Notes under the pieces: model-generated
The model's database searches: none
What the model was told of the DNA's origin: nothing
The model's input: only the letters and a program-made list of their open reading frames with translations
Translations under genes and position numbers: made by a program
In this document: positions 41,108-49,602 of the stretch, one piece after another
How positions within the stretch are numbered: position 1 is the first letter of the stretch
Layout of the letters: each line of letters opens with the position of its first letter
Assembly: GCA_014084085.1 (NCBI GenBank)
Contig: NPFB01000025.1
Location: 171,642-235,641, forward strand
Direction of reading: 5' to 3'
DNA: 64,000 nucleotides
Source: Hondaea fermentalgiana
Lineage: Eukaryota > Sar > Bigyra > Thraustochytrida > Thraustochytriidae

Positions 41108-41788
41108 ATGAACTTCAAGGGCTTGCTGTCTCGCGGCGGCAATGGCGAGAAGAAGACGCTCAAGCCTGTCAAGAAGCATGCCACGATGAAGAGGCAAACG
41201 CTGTCCAAGCTGACCCAGCGCACCCTCGGCAGCGGCAACTTGGCGTTGGCTGTCCAGCTTCCAGAGGGCGAAGATCTCGACGAGTGGCTTGCTGCCAACA
41301 CCGTCGACTTTTTCAATGAGATCTCGCTTCTCTACGGCCTTGTCATTGATGACGCTGCGCAGTTCCAAGAGCCCGGTTCAGGTTTCCCCCCTGGCTTCGA
41401 ATACCGCTGGGGTGAAACGAACTCTAAAAAGCCCATTCGCGTGTCCTCGCCAGAGTATGTTGACTATGTCATGACCTGGGTTGAAGATATGCTCGATAAT
41501 GAGGAGATTTTTCCCACCATGGAGGAGGACCCCTTTCCAGAAAATTTTCTGGATTACATCAAGGACATTTACAAGCGCCTCTTTCGAATCTTTGCCATTA
41601 TCTACCACCGGCATTTTCATGTCTTTGAGGAGCTCGAAGCCCAGGCTCACCTCAACACGTGCTTCAAGCACTTTCTCTTCTTTTGCCTCAACTTTGACCT
41701 CGTCGATGACAAGGAGCTCCTTGCTCTCGAGGGTCCAGTCAAACGTCTCAAGGAGGAGTACAAGGAGCAAGGGGCCGAGGGCGAATAA
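41108..41788 (+). CDS. MOB1-family kinase activator, paralogue A (zinc-Cys-less)
   Basis: The 226-aa product is a full-length MOB protein, co-activator of NDR/LATS kinases in Hippo/MEN-type pathways controlling mitotic exit and morphology. Family signatures are RTLGSGNLALAVQLPEGEDL (39-58), DEWLAANTVDFFNEISLLYG, PIRVSSPEYVDYVMTWVED, FLDYIKDIYKRLFRIFAIIY and AHLNTCFKHFLFF. Human MOB1 binds zinc through Cys79, Cys84 and two histidines. The equivalent loop here (about 80-92, IDDAAQFQEPGSG) has no Cys, though the histidines of YHRHFH and the later AHLNT are kept. It is the first of four tandem paralogues and differs in its N-terminal NFKGLLSRGGNGE. Confidence 0.95.
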   Translation: MNFKGLLSRGGNGEKKTLKPVKKHATMKRQTLSKLTQRTLGSGNLALAVQLPEGEDLDEWLAANTVDFFNEISLLYGLVIDDAAQFQEPGSGFPPGFEYRWGETNSKKPIRVSSPEYVDYVMTWVEDMLDNEEIFPTMEEDPFPENFLDYIKDIYKRLFRIFAIIYHRHFHVFEELEAQAHLNTCFKHFLFFCLNFDLVDDKELLALEGPVKRLKEEYKEQGAEGE

Positions 41789-42383
41789 TCCCCGCGTTCT
41801 TACTCCAATCGTATGGTTCTTTTCTTTAGATAGATGAGGAGGCACGAAATCTATACACATGTTGTCGATATGTTTGATTTTTAAACGTAGCAAGCTGTTC
41901 AATCTCCTCATAAAGAAGACAATCGATTAACAATGATGAAGGGTAAGTGTTTCTCAATTTCCCCATAAAAAGGTATTACAAGGGAAGGAGACGCTTTCCG
42001 AATGCCATCGCTCTTCTATTTTGAGGGGCGCTAGAAATTTTCTTGCGGCGCTTTGGGCACGCGCTGGCTTGAACGGCAGCCATCTTCTTCTTTTTGTTGT
42101 TGAGTCTCTCTCGGAAGTGATCTCTCTCTCCATTCGTCGTTCCAACACGTTCTTGTTGCGGAAAGGATGCAAAACATTTCTCTGAAAGAGTTTTGTTTGC
42201 TCGATCAAACTCTCTATTGTGATAAAGGGATGGATTATGGAGTCTCTAGTGATTAAAAGAGACAAATACCGTTGATTGACGTCTGTGCATCGTCCGTCAT
42301 GGAGTTCACGTCAAATCTTTGTGCGCTGGCTGGACAAACGAAGAAAAACAAGTCAATTTCGATCCTACTTTCTTTTTCGTCAT

Positions 42384-42385
42384 TT

Positions 42386-42436
<51 letters not shown>

Positions 42437-42536
42437 NNNNNNNNNNNNNNNNNNNNNNNNNNNNNNNNNNNNNNNNNNNNNNNNNNNNNNNNNNNNNNNN
42501 NNNNNNNNNNNNNNNNNNNNNNNNNNNNNNNNNNNN

Positions 42537-42587
<51 letters not shown>

Positions 42588-42589
42588 TC
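42384..42589. repeat. (CTTT)n microsatellite spanning an assembly gap
   Basis: About 50 bp of perfect CTTT repeat lie on each side of the N run; the true length is unknown. Confidence 0.97.
42437..42536. other. assembly gap, 100 N
   Basis: Exactly 100 N, a conventional placeholder, inside a tetranucleotide repeat. Confidence 0.99.
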
Positions 42590-42845
42590 GCACGTGCAGT
42601 CTAGTGCTGTTTGTGACGAGAAAGGCACTGAAAAGGAAAGCAAAGCAAAACAGAAATCGCGTACGAGGAGGCGGGAGACGGTCTGCAAGAGGTCAAGCTC
42701 GCGCACAAGCAGGGTGAACGGACGCGCAACGTGACGAGGAGGGACTGCTCGTCCCTGCCAGTCGCTCTCTGCTCCGGAGCAGGTAGCCTTTCTCCGGGCG
42801 TTCTGCTGCTTCAAGAGCGTGCTAGCGCGCACGCGCGCGACAGCG

Positions 42846-42855
42846 GTGTGCACAC
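42846..42855 (+). promoter_or_regulatory. shared upstream element, MOB copy B
   Basis: GTGTGCACAC lies 76 bp before the start of MOB copy B. Confidence 0.5.
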
Positions 42856-42921
42856 ATCGCGCGCAAGTTTGCAGCCCGAGACCTTTGACGAGTATAGCAG
42901 ACTTTACGCAGGCCGAGCACG

Positions 42922-43593
42922 ATGCCAAAGTTTCGCGACCTCCTCGAGCGTGGCGGAAAGACGACCTTCAAACCTGACAAGAAGCATGGTACGCTGCACA
43001 GGCAATCGCTCTCCCAACTCACCAAGCGTACCCTGGGCAGTGGAAACCTACGTGCAGCTGTCGAGTGTCCCACCGACGACGATCTGAACGACTGGCTCGC
43101 AGCCAACACGGTCGACTTCTTCAATGAGATCTCCCTTCTTTATGGTCTTGTCGTTGATGATGCCGCGCAGTACACGCAACCTGGCGAAGGCTTCCCTCCA
43201 TCATTCGAATACCGCTGGGGTGAAAGCAACACGAAGAAACCCATTCGCGTGTCTTCGCCCGAGTACGTTGACTACGTCATGACCTGGGTCGAGGATCAGC
43301 TCGACAATGAGGCAATTTTCCCGACCTTGGAGGAGGAAGACTTCCCCGACGACTTTCTGGACTACATCAAAGACATTTTCAAGCGCCTCTTTCGCGTGTA
43401 CGCCATTATCTACCATCGCCATTTCCATGTCTTTGAGGAGCTTGATGCCCAGGCCCACCTCAACACGTGCTTCAAGCACTTTATCTTCTTTTGCATCCGC
43501 TATGAGCTGATCACGGACGAGAAAGAACTTGCAGTTCTCGATGGGCCGATTAAACATCTCAAGGAAGAGTACGATGAGCAAGGTGACGAGTGA
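42922..43593 (+). CDS. MOB1-family kinase activator, paralogue B (zinc-Cys-less)
   Basis: The 223-aa product is closest to paralogue C. It opens MPKFRDLLERGGKTTFKPDK, then RTLGSGNLRAAVECPTDDDL. The zinc loop is DDAAQYTQPGEG, with no Cys, while YHRHFHVFEELDAQAHLNT keeps the histidines. The acidic kinase-binding surface of the family (FFNEISLLYG, EDQLDNEAIF) is intact, so the protein is expected to fold and bind an NDR-type kinase. The ATG is the first in frame after an upstream stop-free but unrelated stretch. Confidence 0.95.
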   Translation: MPKFRDLLERGGKTTFKPDKKHGTLHRQSLSQLTKRTLGSGNLRAAVECPTDDDLNDWLAANTVDFFNEISLLYGLVVDDAAQYTQPGEGFPPSFEYRWGESNTKKPIRVSSPEYVDYVMTWVEDQLDNEAIFPTLEEEDFPDDFLDYIKDIFKRLFRVYAIIYHRHFHVFEELDAQAHLNTCFKHFIFFCIRYELITDEKELAVLDGPIKHLKEEYDEQGDE

Positions 43594-44403
43594 TTGACTC
43601 ACAGGAAAAGTAATCTCGCCCAGCATTGAACATCTCATTTCTTCAGTGTCTCGCTTTCGCAAATCACCTGAACAACACTTTCTCACTTAATATGCTAGAA
43701 AGTGGACGCTTGCGCGCAAACTCCAAAGAATCTACTTTTTTCACAAATATCATAATTTTTTAAGACTTTACTTGCTTGATCGGCGTCGTGAAACTCGCGA
43801 TCATCGACCTATTTGTGCTTTGAATGCGAAAAGTTCTTTTCTTTTGCTATAAGCCAAAACGAGGACGAAGTCGCCAGTGCCGCGCGTGTGCACTGGGTCG
43901 GCCAACATGGGAAGAGTTCATCTCTCTGTGCACGCGAGCACCATATTCTTTTAGTCGCTCTCTTGCTGCGTACCCTTTTCCCTCATGCTCTCCCAAATCG
44001 TCTCGTTCTTTCATGCAATCCGCGCCGGATTGCGCCAGCCGGCCTCATACCTTTTCTTTTTACTTTTCAAGATTTTTTTCTTCCCGCACGTGCCATTTTG
44101 AGTTGCAGCCAATCCAAAATCAAATTAGAACGAGGAGGAGGTCCGCGATCGCGTACACGTGCGTGCAGGCGAACGCCCGCACCAAGAAGCGGGCGCCGCG
44201 TCCTTCGTCTCCGCTGATCGTACCGTGCTGCTGCTCTGCACCGCTTCCCGTCTGCGTTGCGAGAGGTCTTTGCGCTCATCCTGGGCTTGTGCACGTGAAG
44301 TGGTGTGCACACGTTTCCGTCCGCAAGCACGCTCGCTTGCAGACTTTTGCGAAGAACAAGAGGCTAACTTTGTCTGTAGCTTGCTTTGAAACGCTTCGAG
44401 ACA
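43594..44403. other. spacer between MOB B and C
   Basis: This 810-bp region contains the upstream element of copy C. No credible gene is seen. Confidence 0.55.
44303..44312 (+). promoter_or_regulatory. shared upstream element, MOB copy C
   Basis: GTGTGCACAC lies 101 bp before the start of MOB copy C. Confidence 0.5.
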
Positions 44404-45078
44404 ATGAAGAAGTTCCGTGAGCTTCTTGAGCGCGGCGAGAAGAAAACCTTCAAGCCCATCAAGAACCATGGCACTCTCAAGCGGCAGACCCTATCCAAAC
44501 TCACCAAGCGTACCTTGGGAAGTGGTAATCTACGAGCCGCTGTCGAGTGCCCCGAGGACGATACCCTTGACGATTGGCTTGCCGCCAACACGGTGGACTT
44601 CTTCAACGAGATCTCCCTCCTGTACGGTCTCGTTGTTGACGATGCCATGCAGTTCACAAAGCCTGGCGAGGGTTTCCCGCCCGGATTTGAATACCGCTGG
44701 GGTGAGACGAATTCCAAAAAGCCCATCCGCGTGTCCTCGCCCGAATACGTTGACTACGTCATGACCTGGGTCGAGGATCAGCTTGACAATGAAGACATTT
44801 TCCCTACGCTTGAGGAGCATCCTTTTCCCTCCAACTTTTTGGACTACATCAAGGACATCTTCAAGCGCCTCTTTCGCGTTTTTGCCATCATGTATCACCG
44901 CCACTTTCACGTCTTTGAAGAACTCGAAGCCCAGGCTCATCTCAACACCTGCTTCAAGCACTTCTTCTTCTTTTGCATTCGCTACGAGCTTATCGAAGAC
45001 GAAAAGGACCTCGCGGTTCTGGAAGGTCCCGTTGCCCGACTCAGGCTCGAATACGAGGAACAGGGTGAAGATATGTGA
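44404..45078 (+). CDS. MOB1-family kinase activator, paralogue C (zinc-Cys-less)
   Basis: The ATG at 44404 (MKKFRELLERGEKKTFKPIK) aligns with the starts of B and D; an ATG six codons earlier was rejected on that basis. The 224-aa product shares RTLGSGNLRAAVECPEDDTL, FFNEISLLYG and VSSPEYVDYVMTWVEDQL with its neighbours. The loop DDAMQFTKPGEG lacks both zinc cysteines, and MYHRHFH plus AHLNTCFKHFFFF keep the His positions. The C-terminus is acidic (EEQGEDM). Confidence 0.95.
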   Translation: MKKFRELLERGEKKTFKPIKNHGTLKRQTLSKLTKRTLGSGNLRAAVECPEDDTLDDWLAANTVDFFNEISLLYGLVVDDAMQFTKPGEGFPPGFEYRWGETNSKKPIRVSSPEYVDYVMTWVEDQLDNEDIFPTLEEHPFPSNFLDYIKDIFKRLFRVFAIMYHRHFHVFEELEAQAHLNTCFKHFFFFCIRYELIEDEKDLAVLEGPVARLRLEYEEQGEDM

Positions 45079-45401
45079 TTACGCGACGAAGAGGAGTGTG
45101 ATGGGCTAAAGAGTATCACGTGCTCCGCGTTGCCTTCAGGAGAGAAGAAAAAGAATTCAAAGGAGGAGAGTAACGATGGGACACTCGCATTACTTCCGTT
45201 CAATTCGCCGTTTTCATGAGTGGGCGAATTCGCAGACCAAGTCTCAAATTGAACAAAATTATCTTTTTCGAGTCTTGCATGCCTCTAGTTCTTGCTCGTC
45301 GTCGAGTCGATGCATTGTGCCATCAGAAAATGCCATCCATGAACGACTCATTCTGCTTTCGATAGTGCGATGTTTCAGACGCCCAACTTAGAAGAGTAAA
45401 T

Positions 45402-45503
45402 CCCGCGCTTCACGTGGTTTCATTCCATGCGCTGGTTAACACCTGATGAAGGGCCGCGCTTCAAGCCGTCTTATTCGATGCGCTTGTTTAACACCTGACG
45501 TAG
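45402..45503. repeat. imperfect 50-bp tandem repeat
   Basis: Two adjacent copies (45402-45451 and 45453-45503) share CCGCGCTTCA, ATGCGCT and AACACCTGA blocks with substitutions between them. Confidence 0.8.
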
Positions 45504-46002
45504 GACCCTTTTTTTCTCGAAGCGGCGAGTTTGACGGTACCACGTTGTATGTCGGGATTTTCACATACCTTGCCGTCTCCGAACTTTCGAAGAGACAGGA
45601 TGACGATTGCGGAGTCGAGTCCTCGACAGCCCAAGGTAGCCAAAGTCCATTGGCCTTATTTGAAGCTGCTATCCTGTTGAGCAAGACTGTATGCTACCTA
45701 CTTGCCTTTGTGATGCTGCTGCTGCTCAAGCAAAGTGTACACACACCTTTATCAAGCAACATCTAGCCAAAACTCTAGGGGTATTCCCAAGTCCGTATAC
45801 TTCGCCAACAAAACGAGATCATCAAGCGCGTGCCAGCACGGCAGGGTCGGTCGACGTTCCTGAACGTCGCGCGCGGCCCCCTTGTAGCGCTTGCGGAAAG
45901 CGCCCTTCTTGCAATCCGCGGACCTCTCCCTCCCCTTCCTCGTACGCCTCCTCCCCCGCACCGCCCTGCGCGCGCAGTCCGTAATCTTGCGCCTGGCGAG
46001 CG

Positions 46003-46012
46003 TGTGCAAACT
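46003..46012 (+). promoter_or_regulatory. shared upstream element, MOB copy D (one mismatch)
   Basis: GTGTGCAAAC, one base different from the other three copies, lies 110 bp before the start of MOB copy D. Confidence 0.35.
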
Positions 46013-46112
46013 CATTTATCATTGCAGCGGCACGCGCTGCAAGACCTTTAGCGAAGAGTAACGCAGTCGCTCGTGCGAGGGGCCTTCGGCGCGCAGGAAA
46101 GGGAAGGGAACG

Positions 46113-46781
46113 ATGCCCAAGTTTCGCGCTATGCTTGACAAGGGCGAGAAGTCGATGTACAAGTCGCTCAAGCTCCATGGCAGCGCCAAGCGAGAGAGTT
46201 TGTCTGCACTGACCAAAAAAACGCTTGGCAGCGGCAACATGCGCAAGGCGGTCGAGCTGCCGGCCGACGAGCCGGACGTCAATGAATGGCTGGCCGCCAA
46301 CACTGTTGACTTTTTCAATGAAATCTCGCTCCTGTATGGCCTCGTATGGGACGATGCTCAAAGATTCACCAAGCCTGGTGAAGGTTTCCCACCCGGCTTT
46401 GAGTACCGCTGGGGCGGGGGACCAGGCCAGAAACCCATCCGCGTTTCCTCCGTAGAATACGTTGACTACGTCTTGACCTGGGTGGAGGATCAACTTGATA
46501 ACGAGGACATTTTCGTGGTCAATGCAGAGGTGGAATTTCCAGAAGACTTCAAGTCTTACATTGATGACATTTTCAAGCGCCTCTTTCGCGTTTTCGCCAT
46601 CATGTATCATCAACACTTTGATGTCTTTGAAGAAATGGAGGCGGTCGAACACCTCAACACGTGTTTCAAGCACTTTATGTACTTCAGCTTTCACTTCGAC
46701 CTCATTGACGAAAAGGAATTCGGTGCGCTTGAAGGCCCCGTCCAAAACCTCAAAGCGGAATATGATGCCTCGGCCCCTTAG
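46113..46781 (+). CDS. MOB1-family kinase activator, paralogue D (divergent, zinc-Cys-less)
   Basis: The 222-aa product is the most divergent of the four: WDDAQRFTKPGEG in place of the zinc loop, GGGPGQKPIRV where the others have ETNSKKPIRV, and VNAEVEFPEDFKSYIDD where the others have FPTLEE...FLDYIKD. MYHQHFDVFEEMEAVEHLNT keeps the two family histidines and is closer to human MOB1 (YHQHFD) than the other copies are. Its distinct surface suggests a different kinase partner or the oldest split in the array; both are inference. Confidence 0.95.
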   Translation: MPKFRAMLDKGEKSMYKSLKLHGSAKRESLSALTKKTLGSGNMRKAVELPADEPDVNEWLAANTVDFFNEISLLYGLVWDDAQRFTKPGEGFPPGFEYRWGGGPGQKPIRVSSVEYVDYVLTWVEDQLDNEDIFVVNAEVEFPEDFKSYIDDIFKRLFRVFAIMYHQHFDVFEEMEAVEHLNTCFKHFMYFSFHFDLIDEKEFGALEGPVQNLKAEYDASAP

Positions 46782-47465
46782 CCTAGATTTGATCTGACCT
46801 AGCGTTCCGTATGCCCAAGCCAAGCATGCTACTTCACAAAGAGCCAAGAAAAAAATAAGAAGAAAAGTAAAGTGCCTTGCTCTCATCTTCTTGTTCTTGC
46901 CCGCTTTTGCTCTTTCTTCGTTTCTATTCTCTCTGATGAACCTTTACCCGACAGCTCCACCTCAACACGCACGCACACAGCAGCTTCGCGACTTTCTGAA
47001 AAGTACACAAGAAATGAACTTCGCGCGGTGTGAAACATCATGTGCACATCATTGTAGGAAAAAAAGCCTCGGTTTTGGCCAAAACTTCTGGCTGATTCCC
47101 TATTTTTGACGATGTAAGCATTAATTAAAAGCGTTTGTCATCAAGGTCACGTTCTAATCATCACACGAGCCGTCCTCTTTGTTGTAGGACCTAAGGCCTA
47201 ATCTAAGAAAAAGGTCTGTGTGAAATCCTCGAAAATACTCGGTTTTGGCGGTCTTCCTCGCCGAGTCCCAAACATTTCCGGACACTACCCTGCGTACATT
47301 CAACTTATTGGTCGAAGAAGAGAAGTATTGTGTAAAAAGTGACGAATTAGGCAAGGTAATTGTTGATTCTCTCAGCGAGCCCCGAGCCATTTTGCTGCGC
47401 AGACCTTTCAAATGTGTTTCGCATCATGTATCATATATTTTTTTTGGGGGGGGAATTGGTAAAAT
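46782..47465. other. convergent intergenic spacer
   Basis: This 684-bp region lies between the 3' ends of MOB D and the thermospermine synthase gene. It is AT-richer than average and includes a T8G8 run at about 47440. No credible gene is seen. Confidence 0.6.
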
Positions 47466-48674
47466 CTAGCTCGCGAACATGAAGACAGGGTTGTCGATCG
47501 TCATGACGCGATCCTCCTCTTCGCATTGCTGACGAATCTCCTTGGGCAGTCCCGAGATGCCACGCCACGCAAGACCGTCCAGGAAGCGCATGCCATCCAT
47601 GCCGCCCTTGATGCGCTTCTCGATCTCGTTGTTGAACTCCTCCACATCGCGGTTGAGCACATCCCGCTTGTCTGCCTCGGGGTCCGAGGACTTGAAGGCG
47701 AGATTGAAGCCCCAGTTGCAGCCAAAGGAAGGCACATCCACGGCATATGGGACGACCACGTCGAACGCCGATCGCAGGGTGCTGTGGATCACCGTGAAGC
47801 ACTCCTTCTGGGCGTTGTACACTGCACCAGGGCCCGACTGGGTCACGAGAATACCACCCTCGTTAAGACGATGCTTTTGCACATACTCGTAGAACTCGTT
47901 CGTGTACAGCTTGTATCCGGGGCCGGCCTCGATGGGGTCGCAAATGTCCATGATGATTACGTCAAAGGTCTCCTCGGTATCCTCGAGCCAGCGCAGAGCG
48001 TCCTTGTACTTGACGTGAAAGCGGGGGTCCTCGTACGCGCCACCGTTCCACTCCGGGAGCTGCTTGCGGCAAATGTCGCAAGCCACCTCGTCGATGTCGA
48101 TCATGACGCAGCGCTCGACGCTGGAATGTCGCAGGACCTCGCGCGCCGTGGCAAACTCGCCGCCGCCGCCAATGAAAACCTTTTTGGGCGACTTGTGCAA
48201 GAGCATTGCGGGGTGCACGAGGGATTCGTGGTAAATGTGCTCATCGGCCTCGGCGCTCTGCGTCTGGCCATCCATGACCAGGGTACGTCCGAACTGCGTC
48301 GTCTCGATCACCTGCACGCGCTGAAAGGTCGACCGCGCATCGAACGAGATGTTCTGCAGGGCCAGCTCCACGCGGAAGTCCTCGGTGAGCCCCTCCTTGA
48401 ACCAGAAGGCGTCGCGCTCCTCGGCGCGCTCCTCCTCCTCCTCCTCCGTCACGGTCGCGATGTCCTCGGTCGTTGAGGCCGCCGGCCGCGTCGGCTTTGC
48501 GCTGGCCTGCGCCTTTTTCCCGCCGCTGCTGCTCGGCCCAAAGAGCGTCTTCGAGACCCACTCGCGGCCCCGCGTCGCCACGATCCGCAGGCCCCCGGAC
48601 GCCGCCGCGCCCACGACCACGCCCGCCAGCGCGCCGGCCGCGAGCTGCGAGCTCACCTGCAGACGCACCTCCAT
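47466..48674 (-). CDS. thermospermine/spermine synthase, ACL5-type
   Basis: The 402-aa product transfers aminopropyl groups from decarboxylated S-adenosylmethionine to spermidine. Similarity by eye is best to plant ACL5 thermospermine synthase: FGRTLVMDGQTQSAEADEHIYHE, SLVHPAMLLHKSPKKVFI, GGGGEFATAREVLRH, MIDIDEVACDICR, DICDPIEAGPGYKLYT, GGILVTQSGPGAVY and VDVPSFGCNWGF. The Gly-rich loop reads GGGEF where most members have GGGEG. The first about 85 residues are an extension: a hydrophobic Ala/Val/Gly segment (about 12-28) followed by a linker and an acidic Glu run, suggesting a membrane anchor or organelle signal. Its length exceeds that of ACL5 (about 340 aa) because of this. Confidence 0.92.
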   Translation of the reverse strand: MEVRLQVSSQLAAGALAGVVVGAAASGGLRIVATRGREWVSKTLFGPSSSGGKKAQASAKPTRPAASTTEDIATVTEEEEEERAEERDAFWFKEGLTEDFRVELALQNISFDARSTFQRVQVIETTQFGRTLVMDGQTQSAEADEHIYHESLVHPAMLLHKSPKKVFIGGGGEFATAREVLRHSSVERCVMIDIDEVACDICRKQLPEWNGGAYEDPRFHVKYKDALRWLEDTEETFDVIIMDICDPIEAGPGYKLYTNEFYEYVQKHRLNEGGILVTQSGPGAVYNAQKECFTVIHSTLRSAFDVVVPYAVDVPSFGCNWGFNLAFKSSDPEADKRDVLNRDVEEFNNEIEKRIKGGMDGMRFLDGLAWRGISGLPKEIRQQCEEEDRVMTIDNPVFMFAS

Positions 48675-49602
48675 GGTCTTCTCCTCCTCCTGCTCCGCCC
48701 TCTACGTCTCCTTCTCCTCGTTCTCCTTCTACTACTTGTTCTTCTCCTCCTTCTTCTTCTTCTTGTCCTGCACGAAGCCGCCCTCGCTTGCCCGGCCCCC
48801 GTGCGCGCGCAAGCTGCCGCTCCCGAAGCCGCTCTGCGCGTAGTTGTTCGCGCCGCCGCCGCCGTCTGTGGTCCCGTCGCCACTCGCTGCGCCAGAGGGG
48901 ACGCCCTGCCTGGGTACCCGCGTCCCTGCTGCTGCTGTTTGTGCGCTAAAAGACCACTCGATCTCTGATCTCCGAGCCGCCATTCCTCGCTCGGCTTGCG
49001 GATCGCGCGCGCGCTTGGCAAATGCGTCCATGCGTCGCATCAGCTGTGCTCGCCGAGGCTTCCGGAGGCCGGCAAGGACCGATTTCTTTTTTTTGCTGTC
49101 TCACTGTCAGTCCAAGAAGTTGAGTTGAGATTTTTTAGATTTCCCTAAATAGTAAAGAGACCTAAAAAGTGTAAAAAGAGACCCAAATAAGAGGGCAACT
49201 CGAGTCAACGCCCGCGTGCAAAGACCGATTATCTCGCGCGCGCGGCAGAGGCCGCCGCGCTGCCGAGGAGAGGAGGCGGGAGCGAGAGAAGGGACGGGGG
49301 CCGGAGCGCGCGCAAGAGGCGGAGGAGCCGCGCCCAGCGTCCCTTCCGGCGAGTCCTGGCCTCGCAGCCTGGCAGAGGTAGATCGAATTATAAAACTATC
49401 TACGCTGCCGACGAGTCAGAACAACCCAACTACTCTTCAGCTGAGCTGTGGCCGCGCGCGCGAGCACTTGCAGGCTCGGTTCAGGGCAGGCGAACGAAGT
49501 GGCGAGCGTGGCATCTCACCGATTCGACACCTGTCTTGATAAAAACGCAAGGCGCAAGCGCGAGCGTGCTTGTGTGTGAAGAGTGCCAATCCTTTTGAAA
49601 AG
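48675..49602. other. divergent promoter region
   Basis: This 928-bp region lies between the thermospermine synthase and capping-enzyme genes. It begins with TCCTTCT/TTCTTC pyrimidine-rich runs (48680-48775), the purine-rich 5' UTR of the synthase on its own strand. No gene is called. Confidence 0.55.

Larger units (their letters stand above)
41789..42921. other. spacer between MOB A and B, with assembly gap
   Basis: This region contains the (CTTT)n microsatellite interrupted by 100 N and the upstream element of copy B. The rest shows no credible gene. Confidence 0.6.
45079..46112. other. spacer between MOB C and D
   Basis: This 1.03-kb region contains an imperfect 50-bp tandem repeat and the degenerate upstream element of copy D. 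A short open frame (45446-45766) with a hydrophobic end covers the repeat and is not called. Confidence 0.5.

Noticed and set aside
45446..45766. 106-aa ORF with a hydrophobic end between MOB C and D
   Set aside because: It covers the 50-bp tandem repeat and has no homology that I can recognise.
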